A program made the translations under genes and the position numbers. A stretch of DNA of 44,133 nt from Kocuria sp. GTDB taxonomy: Bacteria > Actinomycetota > Actinomycetes > Actinomycetales > Micrococcaceae. Every line of letters starts with the position of its first letter. Position 1 is the first letter of the stretch. Positions 1-10,423 of this stretch are shown piece after piece. The stretch lies in NCBI GenBank assembly GCA_031179495.1, contig JAPSHS010000007.1, positions 1-44,133 of the forward strand, given 5' to 3'. The notes under the pieces are model-generated. The model was given only the letters and a program-made list of their open reading frames with translations, was not told the origin of the DNA and did not search any database.

Positions 1-2
1 GA

Positions 3-1109
3 CGGGTCCTGCAGGGGCTCGGCGGGGCCCTGATGGTCCCCGTGGGCCAGCTGATCGTGCTGCGGGCCACGGACAAGCGGGAGCTGCTGCGGGCGATCGC
101 CTGGATCACCTGGCCGGCCCTCCTGGCTCCGGTGCTGGCACCGCTGGCCGGGGGACTCCTGACCGAGTGGGCAGGCTGGCCGTGGATCTTCCTGGTCAAC
201 GTGCCGGTGGGCGTGCTGGCCCTGGCGGCAGCCCTGCGGATCGTCCGGGACACGGGCGCGGAGCCGTGCCGGCTCGACCGGTGGGGACTGCTGTGGTGCA
301 CCGTCGCGCTGTTCTGCCTGGTCACGGGCATGGAGCTGGTCTCCGGGGCGGACCGGGTCCTGGCGGGCGCCCTTCTCGCCGTCGCGGCGGTCTCCGCGGC
401 GGTCGCCGTGCGATGGCTGCTGCGCACCGAGCACCCCCTGCTGGACCTGCGGGTCTACCGGATCGTCACCTACCGGGCGGCCAACTCCGGGGGATTCGTG
501 TACCGGCTGGTGATCAGCGCGGTGCCGTTCCTGCTGCCCCTGCTGTTCCAGGACGGGTTCGGCCGGTCGCCGGTGGAGGCCGGGCTCCTGGTGACCGCGG
601 TGTTCCTCGGCAACATCGGCATCAAGCCGGCGACCACCCCGCTGCTGCGCCGGTTCGGGTTCCGGGCCGTGCTGATCTTCTCGGTGGCCGGCGGAGCCGC
701 GTGCATCGCAGGGTTCGCGCTGCTGACGGAGCGGACGCCGCTGCCCCTCGTCGTGGCTCTGCTGCTGGTCAGCGGGGCGCTGCGCTCGGTCGGCTTCACC
801 GCCTACAACTCGCTGCAGTTCGCCGACGTCGGACCGGCTCGGATGTCCTCGGCCAACACGCTCTCCGCCACCAGCGCCCAGCTGGCCACGGGCCTGGGCG
901 TCGCCGTCGGCGCGCTGGTCCTGCAGGCCTCGGCCGCGCTGGGACCGCACCTCACCGCCGAGGAGCTCTTCCCGTACCGGGCCGCCTTCGGCGTGCTGGC
1001 GCTGCTCCTGCTGGTCCCCCTGGTGGGGGCCGTCCGGCTGTCCCCGGCCGCGGCGGCCCACGTGACCGGACGCCGCGCCCCGTTCCGCCGCCGGGGCTCC
1101 CGCCCCTGA
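3..1109 (+). CDS. MFS transporter, DHA2-type drug exporter, 5'-truncated
   Basis: Partial gene running off the left edge: the frame is open from the first bases, so the ATG at 33 is internal. The visible 368 residues begin with RVLQGLGGALMVPVGQ, the motif C region near TM4-5 of 14-TM DHA2 drug:proton antiporters. About nine hydrophobic segments follow, and the tail is basic (GRRAPFRRRGSRP), consistent with a cytoplasmic C-terminus. The expected role is proton-driven efflux of small molecules across the cytoplasmic membrane; the substrate cannot be read from sequence. It converges on the TIM-barrel gene at 1207, and a hairpin separates them. The family call is firm; the DHA2 subfamily is likely. 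Confidence 0.85.
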   Translation, partial: RVLQGLGGALMVPVGQLIVLRATDKRELLRAIAWITWPALLAPVLAPLAGGLLTEWAGWPWIFLVNVPVGVLALAAALRIVRDTGAEPCRLDRWGLLWCTVALFCLVTGMELVSGADRVLAGALLAVAAVSAAVAVRWLLRTEHPLLDLRVYRIVTYRAANSGGFVYRLVISAVPFLLPLLFQDGFGRSPVEAGLLVTAVFLGNIGIKPATTPLLRRFGFRAVLIFSVAGGAACIAGFALLTERTPLPLVVALLLVSGALRSVGFTAYNSLQFADVGPARMSSANTLSATSAQLATGLGVAVGALVLQASAALGPHLTAEELFPYRAAFGVLALLLLVPLVGAVRLSPAAAAHVTGRRAPFRRRGSRP

Positions 1110-1146
1110 CGCCGCCGGCGCGCGCTCCGGAAGTCCCGGGGAACGC

Positions 1147-1183
1147 GCCGGCCCCCGCACGCCGTGGGGGTGCAGGGGCCGGC
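1147..1183. terminator. Hairpin between convergent genes
   Basis: The arms GCCGGCCCC-c-GCAC and GTGC-a-GGGGCCGGC pair over 13 bp with one internal mismatch and an 8-9 nt loop. It sits between the stop codons of the MFS gene (+) and the TIM-barrel gene (-), so it could end both transcripts. There is no clear U-tract, as is usual in high-GC actinobacteria. Confidence 0.5.
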
Positions 1184-1206
1184 GGACCGACGGCGGCCCG
1201 TCCCGG

Positions 1207-2214
1207 TCAGCGCACCGCGTCCATGGCCCGGGCGGCGTCCTTGAGCACGCCGGCCGCGACCTCCAGGCCCTCGATCCGGCCCAGGGACACGTCCTCGTGC
1301 TCGATGTTGACCGCCATGTCGGGATCGACCTCGTGCAGGGCCGTGAGGAACTCGGTCCAGTACGCGGTGTCGTGGCCGCGGCCCAGGGCCACGAAGTCCC
1401 ACGCGGAGTCCTTCGGCCACTCGTTGGCCCACTCGTCGCCGCCGAGGTGGGTGCGCTCCTCCCCGGAGGAGAGGCGGCGGAAGCTGTTGTCCAGCACCCC
1501 GTAGAGCGCGGCGTTGTCCTGGTTGATGCGCACGTCCTTGGCGGCCGCGTGGAGGATCAGCGGCCCCAGCTCGCGGATCACGGCGACCGGGTCCATCTGC
1601 TGCCAGAACAGGTGCGAGGCGTCGAGCTCCACCCCCACGTGCGTGGCGCCGGTCAGTTCGATGAGCTTGCGGACGTCGGCGGTGTTGAACACGACGTTCT
1701 GCGGGTGCAGCTCCAGGGCGACCTTGACGCCGTGGTCGGCGGCCAGGCGGTCGGTCTCCCGCCAGAAGTCGGCCACGATCCCCCACTGGTGGTCCAGGAC
1801 GTCCAGGGCCCCGGAGTTCCAGGCGTTGACGACCCAGTTGGGCACCGTGGCCCCGGGCTCCCCGCCGGGCAGCCCGGACATGGTCACCACCCGGGTCTGG
1901 CCCAGCCGCTCGGCCAGCCGGATGGAGCGGCGGACGTCCTCGGCGTGCTTCTCACCGATCGCGCGCTTGGGGTGCAGCGGATTGCCGTTGCAGTTGAGAC
2001 CCGCGATCGACACACCGGTGCCCTCGAAGAGCGCCAGGTAGTCGTCGCGGGCGGCGTCGCTCTCCAGGATCTGGTCCATGTTCGGCACGTGGACGGCCGG
2101 CAGGAACCCGCCGGTGTTGATCTCGATGCCGGTCAGGCCCAGGTCCGCGATGACCTTCAGAGCCTCGGGCAGGGGTCGGTCGTGCAGGATCGCGTTGTAG
2201 ACGCCGAGCTTCAC
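1207..2214 (-). CDS. Sugar phosphate isomerase/epimerase (xylose-isomerase-like TIM barrel)
   Basis: 335 aa. The N-terminus MKLGVYNAIL and blocks such as GIEINTGGF, ALELHPQN, VGVELDASHLFWQQ and ILHAAAKD are typical of AP_endonuc_2 (xylose-isomerase-like) TIM barrels of the IolE/IolI/IolH group, which use metal-binding Glu/Asp/His residues at the barrel mouth. The start is GTG at 2214, overlapping the stop of the preceding dehydrogenase gene as GTGA, with AAGG about 7 nt upstream inside that gene. The two genes form one operon. The likely role is interconversion of a keto-inositol or keto-sugar made by the partner dehydrogenase; this is inferred from context. The exact substrate is unknown. 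Confidence 0.8.
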   Translation of the reverse strand: MKLGVYNAILHDRPLPEALKVIADLGLTGIEINTGGFLPAVHVPNMDQILESDAARDDYLALFEGTGVSIAGLNCNGNPLHPKRAIGEKHAEDVRRSIRLAERLGQTRVVTMSGLPGGEPGATVPNWVVNAWNSGALDVLDHQWGIVADFWRETDRLAADHGVKVALELHPQNVVFNTADVRKLIELTGATHVGVELDASHLFWQQMDPVAVIRELGPLILHAAAKDVRINQDNAALYGVLDNSFRRLSSGEERTHLGGDEWANEWPKDSAWDFVALGRGHDTAYWTEFLTALHEVDPDMAVNIEHEDVSLGRIEGLEVAAGVLKDAARAMDAVR

Positions 2215-3389
2215 AGGACGACCTTCTTTCCGTGATTGGCAGCCGAGTCCACCACGGCCGCCAGGACTTCCATGTTGTGCACGCCCTCGTCGAAGGAGGC
2301 GTTGCGCGGCAGCGAGACGGCCTCGTCCAGGCCGGCGACCTCCTCGAGGAAGGCCCGGGCCTGGTAGCCGAAGGCGTCGTTCTGACCGAAGCCGACGCCG
2401 GGGGCGTCCATGGCCAGCCCGCCGCCGACGTAGGGGTGGCCGGGGCCGAGGTTGACGGTGCGGTAGCCGTTGGTGGCCTCGGGGCCGTCGGTGAGGAACA
2501 GCTCGATCTCGGCCGGGCGCAGCTGGCTGAACCGGGCCGCGCCCTTCTCGCAGAACACCTCGAAGGTCAGCGTGTTGGGGTGCCCTGCGGCCACCCGGGA
2601 GACCTCGAGGCTACCGGCGCCGGTGGCGAACTCGGCGGAGAAGGCGGCGTAGTCGTCGTTCTCGACCGGCTCGTGGACGTCGCTGACCTCGACGATGTCG
2701 TGCCCGACCACCGCCCCCAGCGGCAGGGGGCGCTCGGTGATGGTGGTGGCCAGGCTTCCGCCGGACACGGAGGCGATGTCGCCGCAGAGGAACTCCGCGA
2801 CGTAGGACAGGTGGCTGCCGACGTCGGCCAGGGCACCGGAGCCGGGACCGCCCTTGTAGCGCCAGCTCATCGGCGCCTTGGGGTTGAACCCGTAGTCGGT
2901 CCAGTAGCGGCCGCTGAAGTGCAGGACCTGGCCCAGGGTGCCGTCCTGGATGAGGTCGCGGATGGCGGCGATGCCGGGGGTGCGCCGGAACGTGAAGCCG
3001 ATCCGGGCGATGGACTCCGCCTCGGCCGCGGCACGGGCCATGCCGCGGGCGTCCTCCAGGGTGTCGCTCAGCGGCTTCTCGCACAGCACGTGCTTGCCCG
3101 CCGCCAGCAGACCCTCGACGACCTGGCGGTGGAAGCGGTTGGCGATCACGACGCTGACCACGTCGATCCCCGGGTCCTCCGCGATCGCCTCCCAGGAGCC
3201 CACGGCCTTCTCGTAGCCGTAGCGGCGGGCGACGTGTCCGCCGAGCGTCTCGTTGACGTCACCGATGGCGACGTGGCGGAGCGGCGGCAGCACGGGGTCG
3301 TAGAGCGTGGGCGCCACGCGGTAGGCGGCCGCGTGGGCCTGTCCGGCCATGCCGGCGCCGATGACGGCGATGCCGATGCTGTCGGTCAT
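2211..3389 (-). CDS. Gfo/Idh/MocA family NAD(P)-dependent oxidoreductase
   Basis: 392 aa. The Rossmann motif is near the N-terminus (VIGAGMAGQAH), followed by CEKPL with the catalytic Lys and ADVGSH, which provides the Asp/His pair of sugar and inositol dehydrogenases. The start ATG at 3389 is chosen because GGAGGA lies just upstream; the open frame continues to 3476 but that part crosses the promoter region. It is the first gene of an operon with the TIM-barrel gene, divergent from a LacI-type regulator. Likely role: oxidation of an inositol stereoisomer or derivative (scyllo-inositol is one possibility) in the cytoplasm. The family is certain; the substrate is an inference from the iol neighbourhood. 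Confidence 0.85.
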   Translation of the reverse strand: MTDSIGIAVIGAGMAGQAHAAAYRVAPTLYDPVLPPLRHVAIGDVNETLGGHVARRYGYEKAVGSWEAIAEDPGIDVVSVVIANRFHRQVVEGLLAAGKHVLCEKPLSDTLEDARGMARAAAEAESIARIGFTFRRTPGIAAIRDLIQDGTLGQVLHFSGRYWTDYGFNPKAPMSWRYKGGPGSGALADVGSHLSYVAEFLCGDIASVSGGSLATTITERPLPLGAVVGHDIVEVSDVHEPVENDDYAAFSAEFATGAGSLEVSRVAAGHPNTLTFEVFCEKGAARFSQLRPAEIELFLTDGPEATNGYRTVNLGPGHPYVGGGLAMDAPGVGFGQNDAFGYQARAFLEEVAGLDEAVSLPRNASFDEGVHNMEVLAAVVDSAANHGKKVVL

Positions 3390-3461
3390 GTTTCCTCCTG
3401 GGACGGGACGAGCGGAGCACAGGAAGCACTCCGCCGTCCGCACGGATGGCCGGACGCATCT

Positions 3462-3477
3462 TTTGGAGCGCTCCAAA
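3462..3477. promoter_or_regulatory. Perfect LacI-type operator palindrome
   Basis: TTTGGAGCGCTCCAAA is a perfect 16-bp palindrome with a central CG step, the form expected for LacI/GalR-family operators. It lies between the divergent dehydrogenase operon and the LacI-type gene and covers the predicted transcription start of the minus-strand promoter at 3480-3509. Binding by the neighbouring regulator is inferred. Confidence 0.65.
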
Positions 3478-3479
3478 CG

Positions 3480-3509
3480 AGAGTAGGGTCACAGCTCGAG
3501 CCGCGTCAA
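3480..3509 (-). promoter_or_regulatory. Predicted promoter of the dehydrogenase/isomerase operon
   Basis: On the minus strand TTGACG (3509-3504) is followed after 18 bp by TACTCT (3485-3480). Start of transcription would fall near 3473, inside the LacI-type palindrome. The -35 box is good; the -10 fits the actinobacterial TAnnnT pattern. Confidence 0.45.
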
Positions 3510-3515
3510 CCGTTA

Positions 3516-3525
3516 TGTCAGGACA
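3516..3525. promoter_or_regulatory. IolR-like operator motif
   Basis: Read on the minus strand this is TGTCCTGACA, a full match to KGWCHTRACA, the motif I recall for the GntR-type inositol repressor IolR of Corynebacterium glutamicum. It lies just upstream of the -35 box of the minus-strand operon and just before the LacI-type gene. The same motif recurs at 5879, 13389 and 17936. Confidence 0.5.
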
Positions 3526-3544
3526 ATTAGTGGAGGACAATGCT

Positions 3545-4558
3545 GTGGTGAGTTCCGCCCCGAAGCACCCGCCGACCATCTACGACGTCGCCCAGGCCGC
3601 CGGCGTCTCCAAGTCCCTGGTGTCCCTGGTCCTGCGCGGGTCCCCCCATGTGTCCGAGGCCCGGCGCACCGCGGTGCTGCAGGCCATGGCCCGGCTGGAC
3701 TACCGGCCCAGCCACGCCGCCGCGGCCCTGGCCGGCGCCACGACCCGGACCATCGGCGTCGTCCTCGACGACTTCCGCAACCTCTGGTTCGTCTCGCTGC
3801 TGCAGGGCCTGCAGGAGGGTCTGGCCCCGCACGGCTTCCGGATCGCGGTGTCCGACCACACCCTCAACGCGCACGTCGAGGCGAGTCCGCTGGACGGCTT
3901 CCTCGCCATGCGGGTGGACGGGCTCGTCGTCGCCACGGAGCCGACCGAGGCCATGCGCGTGCCCGCCGGGCTTCCCGTCGTGGTGGCCGGCAACCGGCAG
4001 GGCACCGTCCCCGGCGCCGACGTGGTCGCCGCGGACGACCGGCACGGGGCCCGCCTGGCCACGGAGCACCTGCTGGAACTGGGTCACCGCCGGATCGGGC
4101 ACCTCACCGGTTCCGGAGGTGCCGCCCGCCTCCGCGCGGAGGGCTTCCGCGACGCCCTGGACCGCGCGGATCTCCCCTCGCCCGTCGCCCGTGGCCACGG
4201 AGGGACCACCGAGCAGGACGGCTACGCCGCCGCCTCCCGCATCCTCGACGACGGACCCGCCACCACCGCCGTCCTCGCGGCCAACGACACCATGGCCATG
4301 GGCGCCCTCGCAGCGGCCGGGGAACGGGGTCTGCGCGTACCGGAGGACCTGTCCGTCGTGGGCTACGACGACTCCCCCATGGCGGCCACCCACCTGCTGC
4401 GGCTCACGAGCGTCGACGGCCGCAACGCGGAGGTCGGCGCCACGGCCGCGGAGCTGCTCATGTCCCGCGCCACCGAGCCGGACCGTGCCGCACGGCGGAC
4501 GCTGCTCTCCCCCGCGCTGGTGGTCCGCGCGTCCAGCGCGCCACCGCGCCCGGCCTGA
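3545..4558 (+). CDS. LacI-family transcriptional regulator
   Basis: 337 aa from GTG 3545. The N-terminal helix-turn-helix and hinge are clear (TIYDVAQAAGVSKSLVSLVL, then RLDYRPSHAAAAL), followed by a periplasmic-binding-protein-like sensor domain (TRTIGVVLDDFRNLWF, NDTMAMGALAAAGERG, VVGYDDSPMA). The start is preceded by GGAGG (3532-3536) at 8 nt; GTG 3548 is an alternative. ATG 3515 is less likely because it overlaps the operator motif and lacks a ribosome binding site. Divergent from the dehydrogenase operon, it probably represses it through the palindrome at 3462 and senses a sugar or cyclitol. The ligand is unknown. Confidence 0.9.
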   Translation: MVSSAPKHPPTIYDVAQAAGVSKSLVSLVLRGSPHVSEARRTAVLQAMARLDYRPSHAAAALAGATTRTIGVVLDDFRNLWFVSLLQGLQEGLAPHGFRIAVSDHTLNAHVEASPLDGFLAMRVDGLVVATEPTEAMRVPAGLPVVVAGNRQGTVPGADVVAADDRHGARLATEHLLELGHRRIGHLTGSGGAARLRAEGFRDALDRADLPSPVARGHGGTTEQDGYAAASRILDDGPATTAVLAANDTMAMGALAAAGERGLRVPEDLSVVGYDDSPMAATHLLRLTSVDGRNAEVGATAAELLMSRATEPDRAARRTLLSPALVVRASSAPPRPA

Positions 4559-4732
4559 GGCGGTCGGCGTCCACGGAGCCCACGGTACGACGGGCAGTGC
4601 GGACGGCTCAGGACCCGGACCGGCTCCGACGTCGCAGGGGCGGCGCCTCCCGGGGCGCGGGCGAGCTGCCGGCACCCCTGCGGGCGTCCGTGCCGGGTCA
4701 TCCGGGGGAACGTTGTTCCGGTCGTGAAGAAG

Positions 4733-4763
4733 CCCCGGCGCCGGACGGGGTCCGGCGCCGGGG
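4733..4763 (-). terminator. 14-bp perfect hairpin, terminator of iolG
   Basis: The arms CCCCGGCGCCGGAC and GTCCGGCGCCGGGG flank a GGG loop. On the minus strand the hairpin is followed by CTTCTTC. It stands 11 bp past the iolG stop and may also end the convergent LacI-type transcript. The rest of 4559-4774 shows nothing recognisable. Confidence 0.6.
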
Positions 4764-4774
4764 CGAGTGCGGGA

Positions 4775-5788
4775 TCAGCGGTACAGGTCCGGCTTGGCCT
4801 CCAGGTGCACGGGCACGATCTCGCCACTGGCCTGCGCCTGGACGCCGGCCTCGCAGCAGGCGGCGGTGGCGTAGCCGTCCCAGGCGGAGGGCCCGCCGAG
4901 CTCACCCCGGGCCGCGGCGTCGGCCCAGTCCTGCAGCTCGAGGTCGTAGGCGTCGCGGAAGCGCTCCTCGAAGCCGGGGGTGACGCTGCCGCCCCAGGTG
5001 CCCGCGGTGCGGACGTAGGGCTCCTGGTCCCCGCCGATGCCCACGATCCCGGTCTCGAAGGAGGCCTGGGTGGCCACCTGGTAGCCGAACTGCGCGTTCA
5101 CGTACGCCTCGACCTGTGCCAGGACACCGGACTCGGTCTCCATGAGCACGAGCTGGGGGTCCCGCTGGCCCTCCGGGGCGTTGCGGGTGGAGCGGCCGAT
5201 CCGCACCTGCACCGAGGTGATCTCCTCGCCGGTGAAGAAGCGCACGGCGTCGAACTCGTGCACCACGGTGTCGTGGATGATCATCTCGTTGGTGAAGCCC
5301 GCGGGGGTGGTCGGGTTGCGGTGCTGGTGGTGCAGGGTCAGCAGCTCCCCGTAGGCCTTCTCCTCGATCAGCCGGCGCAGGGAGCGGTAGCCGGCGTCGA
5401 AGCGGCGCATGAACCCCACCTGGATGAGCTTGCGGCCGGCGGCGACCTCCGCCTGGACCACGCGCCACGAGGACGCCGAGTCCGGCGTCAGCGGCTTCTC
5501 GCACAGGGTGGGAAGCCCGTGCTCGAGGGCTGCGAGGAGCACGTCCTCGTGCAGGAAGCCGGGGGTGGCGACCAGGACGGCGTCCACGTCGCCCCGGTCG
5601 AGCACCTGCTGGAAGTCGGTGTGGGCCACCGCACCGGGGATGTGGGCCACGGCGGCCTCGGCCCGGGACCTGTCGATGTCGACCACGGCGGCGACCTCGG
5701 CACCGTTGATGCGGTGGTGGATGCGGTCGATGTGGTCGGCACCCATACGGCCGGCGCCGACGACGGCGACACGAAGCGGTGAGTTCAT
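4775..5788 (-). CDS. iolG: myo-inositol 2-dehydrogenase
   Basis: 337 aa Gfo/Idh/MocA enzyme. VVGAGRMGADHIDRIH is the nucleotide-binding fingerprint, CEKPL carries the catalytic Lys, and IIHDTVVHEFD gives the Asp-x3-His pair characteristic of inositol dehydrogenases. It oxidises myo-inositol to scyllo-inosose with NAD+, the first step of the pathway, in the cytoplasm. The start ATG 5788 has GGAAGGAA about 9 nt upstream; the in-frame ATG at 5806 lies before that ribosome binding site and is rejected. The gene has its own promoter and IolR-like operator, separate from the iolE-iolA operon, and ends at a strong hairpin. The assignment is well supported by motifs and context. Confidence 0.9.
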   Translation of the reverse strand: MNSPLRVAVVGAGRMGADHIDRIHHRINGAEVAAVVDIDRSRAEAAVAHIPGAVAHTDFQQVLDRGDVDAVLVATPGFLHEDVLLAALEHGLPTLCEKPLTPDSASSWRVVQAEVAAGRKLIQVGFMRRFDAGYRSLRRLIEEKAYGELLTLHHQHRNPTTPAGFTNEMIIHDTVVHEFDAVRFFTGEEITSVQVRIGRSTRNAPEGQRDPQLVLMETESGVLAQVEAYVNAQFGYQVATQASFETGIVGIGGDQEPYVRTAGTWGGSVTPGFEERFRDAYDLELQDWADAAARGELGGPSAWDGYATAACCEAGVQAQASGEIVPVHLEAKPDLYR

Positions 5789-5864
5789 GGTTGACGTTCC
5801 TTCCATCCCGCCACGCAGGGCGGACGTTCTTCCGTGGTGGGGCCCAGCACAGGCACTGTGCCTC

Positions 5865-5892
5865 AGCTTACATTTTGTTGTCCTTATGTAAA
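5865..5892 (-). promoter_or_regulatory. Predicted iolG promoter
   Basis: On the minus strand TTTACA (5892-5887) and TAAGCT (5870-5865) are 16 bp apart. The spacing and -35 sequence are the same as in the iolE promoter, and the IolR-like operator overlaps the -35 box. The local AT content is far above the window average. Confidence 0.55.
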
Positions 5893-5896
5893 GACA
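5879..5896. promoter_or_regulatory. IolR-like operator at iolG
   Basis: TGTCCTTATGTAAAGACA is an imperfect inverted repeat (7 of 8 positions pair around a 2-bp centre). Its minus-strand half TGTCTTTACA matches KGWCHTRACA at 9 of 10 positions. It covers the -35 box of the iolG promoter, a position suited to repression. Confidence 0.55.
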
Positions 5897-5911
5897 AAAT
5901 TATGACGACAC

Positions 5912-5947
5912 CGTCCCCGCCGGGCGGCAGACGCGGCGGGGACGGTG
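5912..5947 (-). terminator. Terminator of the iolE-iolA operon
   Basis: The arms CCGTCCCCGCCG and CGGCGGGGACGG (12 bp, perfect) flank an 11-12 nt loop just past the iolA stop. On the minus strand an AT-rich stretch with TTTTG follows. It separates the long operon from the iolG promoter. Confidence 0.6.
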
Positions 5948-5993
5948 CTCGGGGAGGCTCCGGCGGGCACGGCGTCCGGCCGGAGCCGGCCCG

Positions 5994-7520
5994 TCAGTGG
6001 TCGCCGGAGGACGGGAAGGCGAAGGACGCCCCGGACGCGTGGTGCGGCTCGGGCCAGCGCTCGGTGACGGCCTTGCCGCGGGTGTAGAAGCGCACCCCGT
6101 CGGGGCCGTAGATGTGGTGGTCGCCGAACAGGGAGGCCTTCCAGCCGCCGAAGGAGTGCCACGCGACCGGCACCGGGATCGGGACGTTGACGCCGATCAT
6201 GCCCACGGTGACGCGCCGCTTGAACTGGCGGGCGTAGGCGCCGGAGGACGTGAAGATCGCCGTGCCGTTGCCGTAGGGGTTGGCGTTGATGATCTCGATG
6301 CCCTCGTCGAGGGTGTCCACGCGCAGCACGACGAGGACGGGCCCGAAGATCTCCTCCTCGTAGGCCTCCATGTCCTGGCGGACCTTGTCCAGCACGGTGG
6401 GGCCCACGAAGAAGCCGTCCTCGTGGTCCTTCACGACCAGGTCGCGCCCGTCCACGACCACGGCCGCGCCGGCCTCCTCGGCGGCGGTCACGATCCGGAC
6501 CACGCGCTCGCGCGAGGCCGGGGTGATGACCGGGCCCATGTCGGAGGAGGAGTCCATGCCGTTGCCCACCGTGATGTCCTTCGCCCGCTGGGCGAGCTTG
6601 TCCACCAGCAGGTCCGCGGCCTCGCCGACGGCCACCGCGACCGACACGGCCATGCAGCGCTCACCGGCGGAGCCGAAGGCCGCCGCCGTGAGGTTGTCCG
6701 CGGCCGAGTCCATGTCCGCGTCCGGCAGGATGATCGCGTGGTTCTTCGCCCCGCCCAGGGCCTGGACGCGCTTGCCGTGCTTGGTCGCGGTCTCGTGCAC
6801 GTACTTCGCGATCGGGGTGGAGCCGACGAAGGAGATGCCGTCGACGTCGGGGTGGGTCAGCAGCCCGTCCACGGCCTCCTTGCCGCCGTGGAGGACCTGG
6901 AAGACGCCGTCCGGCAGCCCGGCCTGCTGCCACAGCTCGGCGATCAGCAGCGACGGGGAGGGGTCGCGCTCCGAGGGCTTGAGGATGAACGCGTTGCCGG
7001 TGGCGATGGCGACGGGGGCCATCCACAGCGGCACCATCACCGGGAAGTTGAACGGGGTGATCCCGGCCACCACGCCCAGGGGCTGGCGGAAGGAGTAGAC
7101 GTCGATGCCGGTGGAGAACTGGTCGGAGAACTCCCCCTTGAGCTGCTCGGCGATGCCGCAGGCGAACTCCACGACCTCCAGGCCACGGCCCACCTCGCCC
7201 TTGGCGTCGGAGAGCACCTTGCCGTGCTCGGCGGTGATCAGGGCGGCCAGCTCGTCCGTGTGGGAGGCCACGAGCTCGCGGAACTTGAACAGCACGGCGG
7301 TGCGCCGTGCGATGGACATGTCGCCCCAGGTGTCGGCCGCCGCCCGTGCGGCGGCGACGGTGGCCTGCAGGTCCTCGTCGGTGGTCAGGTGCAGGATGCC
7401 GGACACCTCACCGGTGGCGGGGTTGTAGATCTCCTGCGTGCGGTTCCCGGTGCCGGGGGTGCGCTTGCCGTTGATGAAGTGCTCGACGTGCTGGATCTGC
7501 TGCTGGGTCTGCTGTGTCAT
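5994..7520 (-). CDS. iolA: Methylmalonate-semialdehyde dehydrogenase (CoA-acylating)
   Basis: 508 aa aldehyde dehydrogenase. GITPFNFPVMVPLWM and the catalytic cysteine C289 in FGSAGERCM are present, and GGAKNH (256-261) occurs where ordinary ALDHs have the general-base Glu, which marks the CoA-acylating MMSDH branch. It converts malonate semialdehyde to acetyl-CoA (or methylmalonate semialdehyde to propionyl-CoA) with NAD+ and CoA, the last step of inositol breakdown. The ATG at 7520 has AAGGAGG at 6 nt. It is the last gene of the iol operon, 12 nt after iolD. mmsA is an alternative name; the context favours iolA. Confidence 0.92.
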   Translation of the reverse strand: MTQQTQQQIQHVEHFINGKRTPGTGNRTQEIYNPATGEVSGILHLTTDEDLQATVAAARAAADTWGDMSIARRTAVLFKFRELVASHTDELAALITAEHGKVLSDAKGEVGRGLEVVEFACGIAEQLKGEFSDQFSTGIDVYSFRQPLGVVAGITPFNFPVMVPLWMAPVAIATGNAFILKPSERDPSPSLLIAELWQQAGLPDGVFQVLHGGKEAVDGLLTHPDVDGISFVGSTPIAKYVHETATKHGKRVQALGGAKNHAIILPDADMDSAADNLTAAAFGSAGERCMAVSVAVAVGEAADLLVDKLAQRAKDITVGNGMDSSSDMGPVITPASRERVVRIVTAAEEAGAAVVVDGRDLVVKDHEDGFFVGPTVLDKVRQDMEAYEEEIFGPVLVVLRVDTLDEGIEIINANPYGNGTAIFTSSGAYARQFKRRVTVGMIGVNVPIPVPVAWHSFGGWKASLFGDHHIYGPDGVRFYTRGKAVTERWPEPHHASGASFAFPSSGDH

Positions 7521-7532
7521 GGGGTTCCTCCT

Positions 7533-9484
<1,952 letters not shown>

Positions 9485-9488
<4 letters not shown>

Positions 9489-10423
9489 CGGGCGGCTCCT
9501 TCTTCGACGGGGTGCCCCTTCAGCAGGGAGGCGGCGGTGGCGACGGCTCCGGCGACGTCGCCGTCCTCCGGGTACAGCAGGGTGCGTCCGACCGTGAGGC
9601 CCTGGACGCCGGTCAGGGCCAGCGCGGCCTCCCAGGTCGCGAAGACCTCGTCCGGCCGGCCGCTCGGGTCTCCGCCCAGGAGCACGGTCGGGAGGGTCGT
9701 GGAGGCCATGACCCGCTCCATTTCCTCGACGACGGGCAGCTTCATCCACGTGTGCGACGACGTCCCGCCGAGACCCTGGGCGATGGCCACGGACTGGATC
9801 ACGGCGTCGGCGGAGAGGTCGTTGACGACCCCCCGGTCGGTGGTCCGGGAGATGAACGGCTCCACCATCGCGATGAGCCCGAGCTCCGCGAGGGAGTCCA
9901 CGGCCTTGGCAGTGTTCTCCAGCACCGACGTGGTGTGCGGGTCCTCGAAGCAGATCCGGGTGAGCATCTTGCCGCCGTCGGCGCCGATCTTGTCGAGCGC
10001 CTCGGCCGTGTGCCCGGTGAAGCGGTCGTCGATCTCGTTGACCAGCCCGGGCAGGCCGCCGCGGTTCATCGAGCCGAAGACCAGCTTGCCCTCGAGCGCG
10101 CCCAGCAGCAGCAGGTCGTCGAGCACGTCCGGGGAGGCGAGCACACCGTCGACCCGCGGGTGGGCCAGGGCGATCCGCAGCCGGTCGAGCAGGTCCCGCC
10201 GGTCGGCCATGGCGGTCGGGTCCTGCCGCACTCTCAGGGCCCCGCGGGCCGCGTGGTCGGCGGCGACCACGAAGTTCTGCTGCCCGTAGGTCGGGCCGGG
10301 GTGGCGGCGGCGGGCGTCGGCGGCGCGCTGGACGGCCCGGGGGTCCTCGAGCCGGATCCGGGACAGGTGCTCGTAGCGGCGCGGGTCGGCCGTGTCGAGC
10401 TCGGCGGGGGACGTAGTCGTCAT
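9485..10423 (-). CDS. Cgl0159-type (beta/alpha)8 aldolase, probable DKGP aldolase
   Basis: 312 aa, a TIM-barrel aldolase of the DhnA/DeoC-like group that actinobacterial iol clusters carry next to iolC (Cgl0159 family, as I recall). Recognisable blocks are TYGQQNFVVAADHAARGAL, VDGVLASPDVLDDLL, GSMNRGG and MKLPVVEEMERV, whose Lys is a possible Schiff-base residue. The likely reaction is cleavage of 5-dehydro-2-deoxygluconate-6-phosphate to DHAP and malonate semialdehyde, the job of IolJ in Bacillus. That function is inferred from position between iolC and iolD and from the absence of another iolJ. ATG 10423 has AAGGAG upstream and an ATGA overlap with iolC. Confidence 0.8.

Noticed and set aside
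33..1109. MFS gene starting at ATG 33
   Set aside because: The frame is open to the edge with MFS motif sequence before 33, so the gene is truncated.
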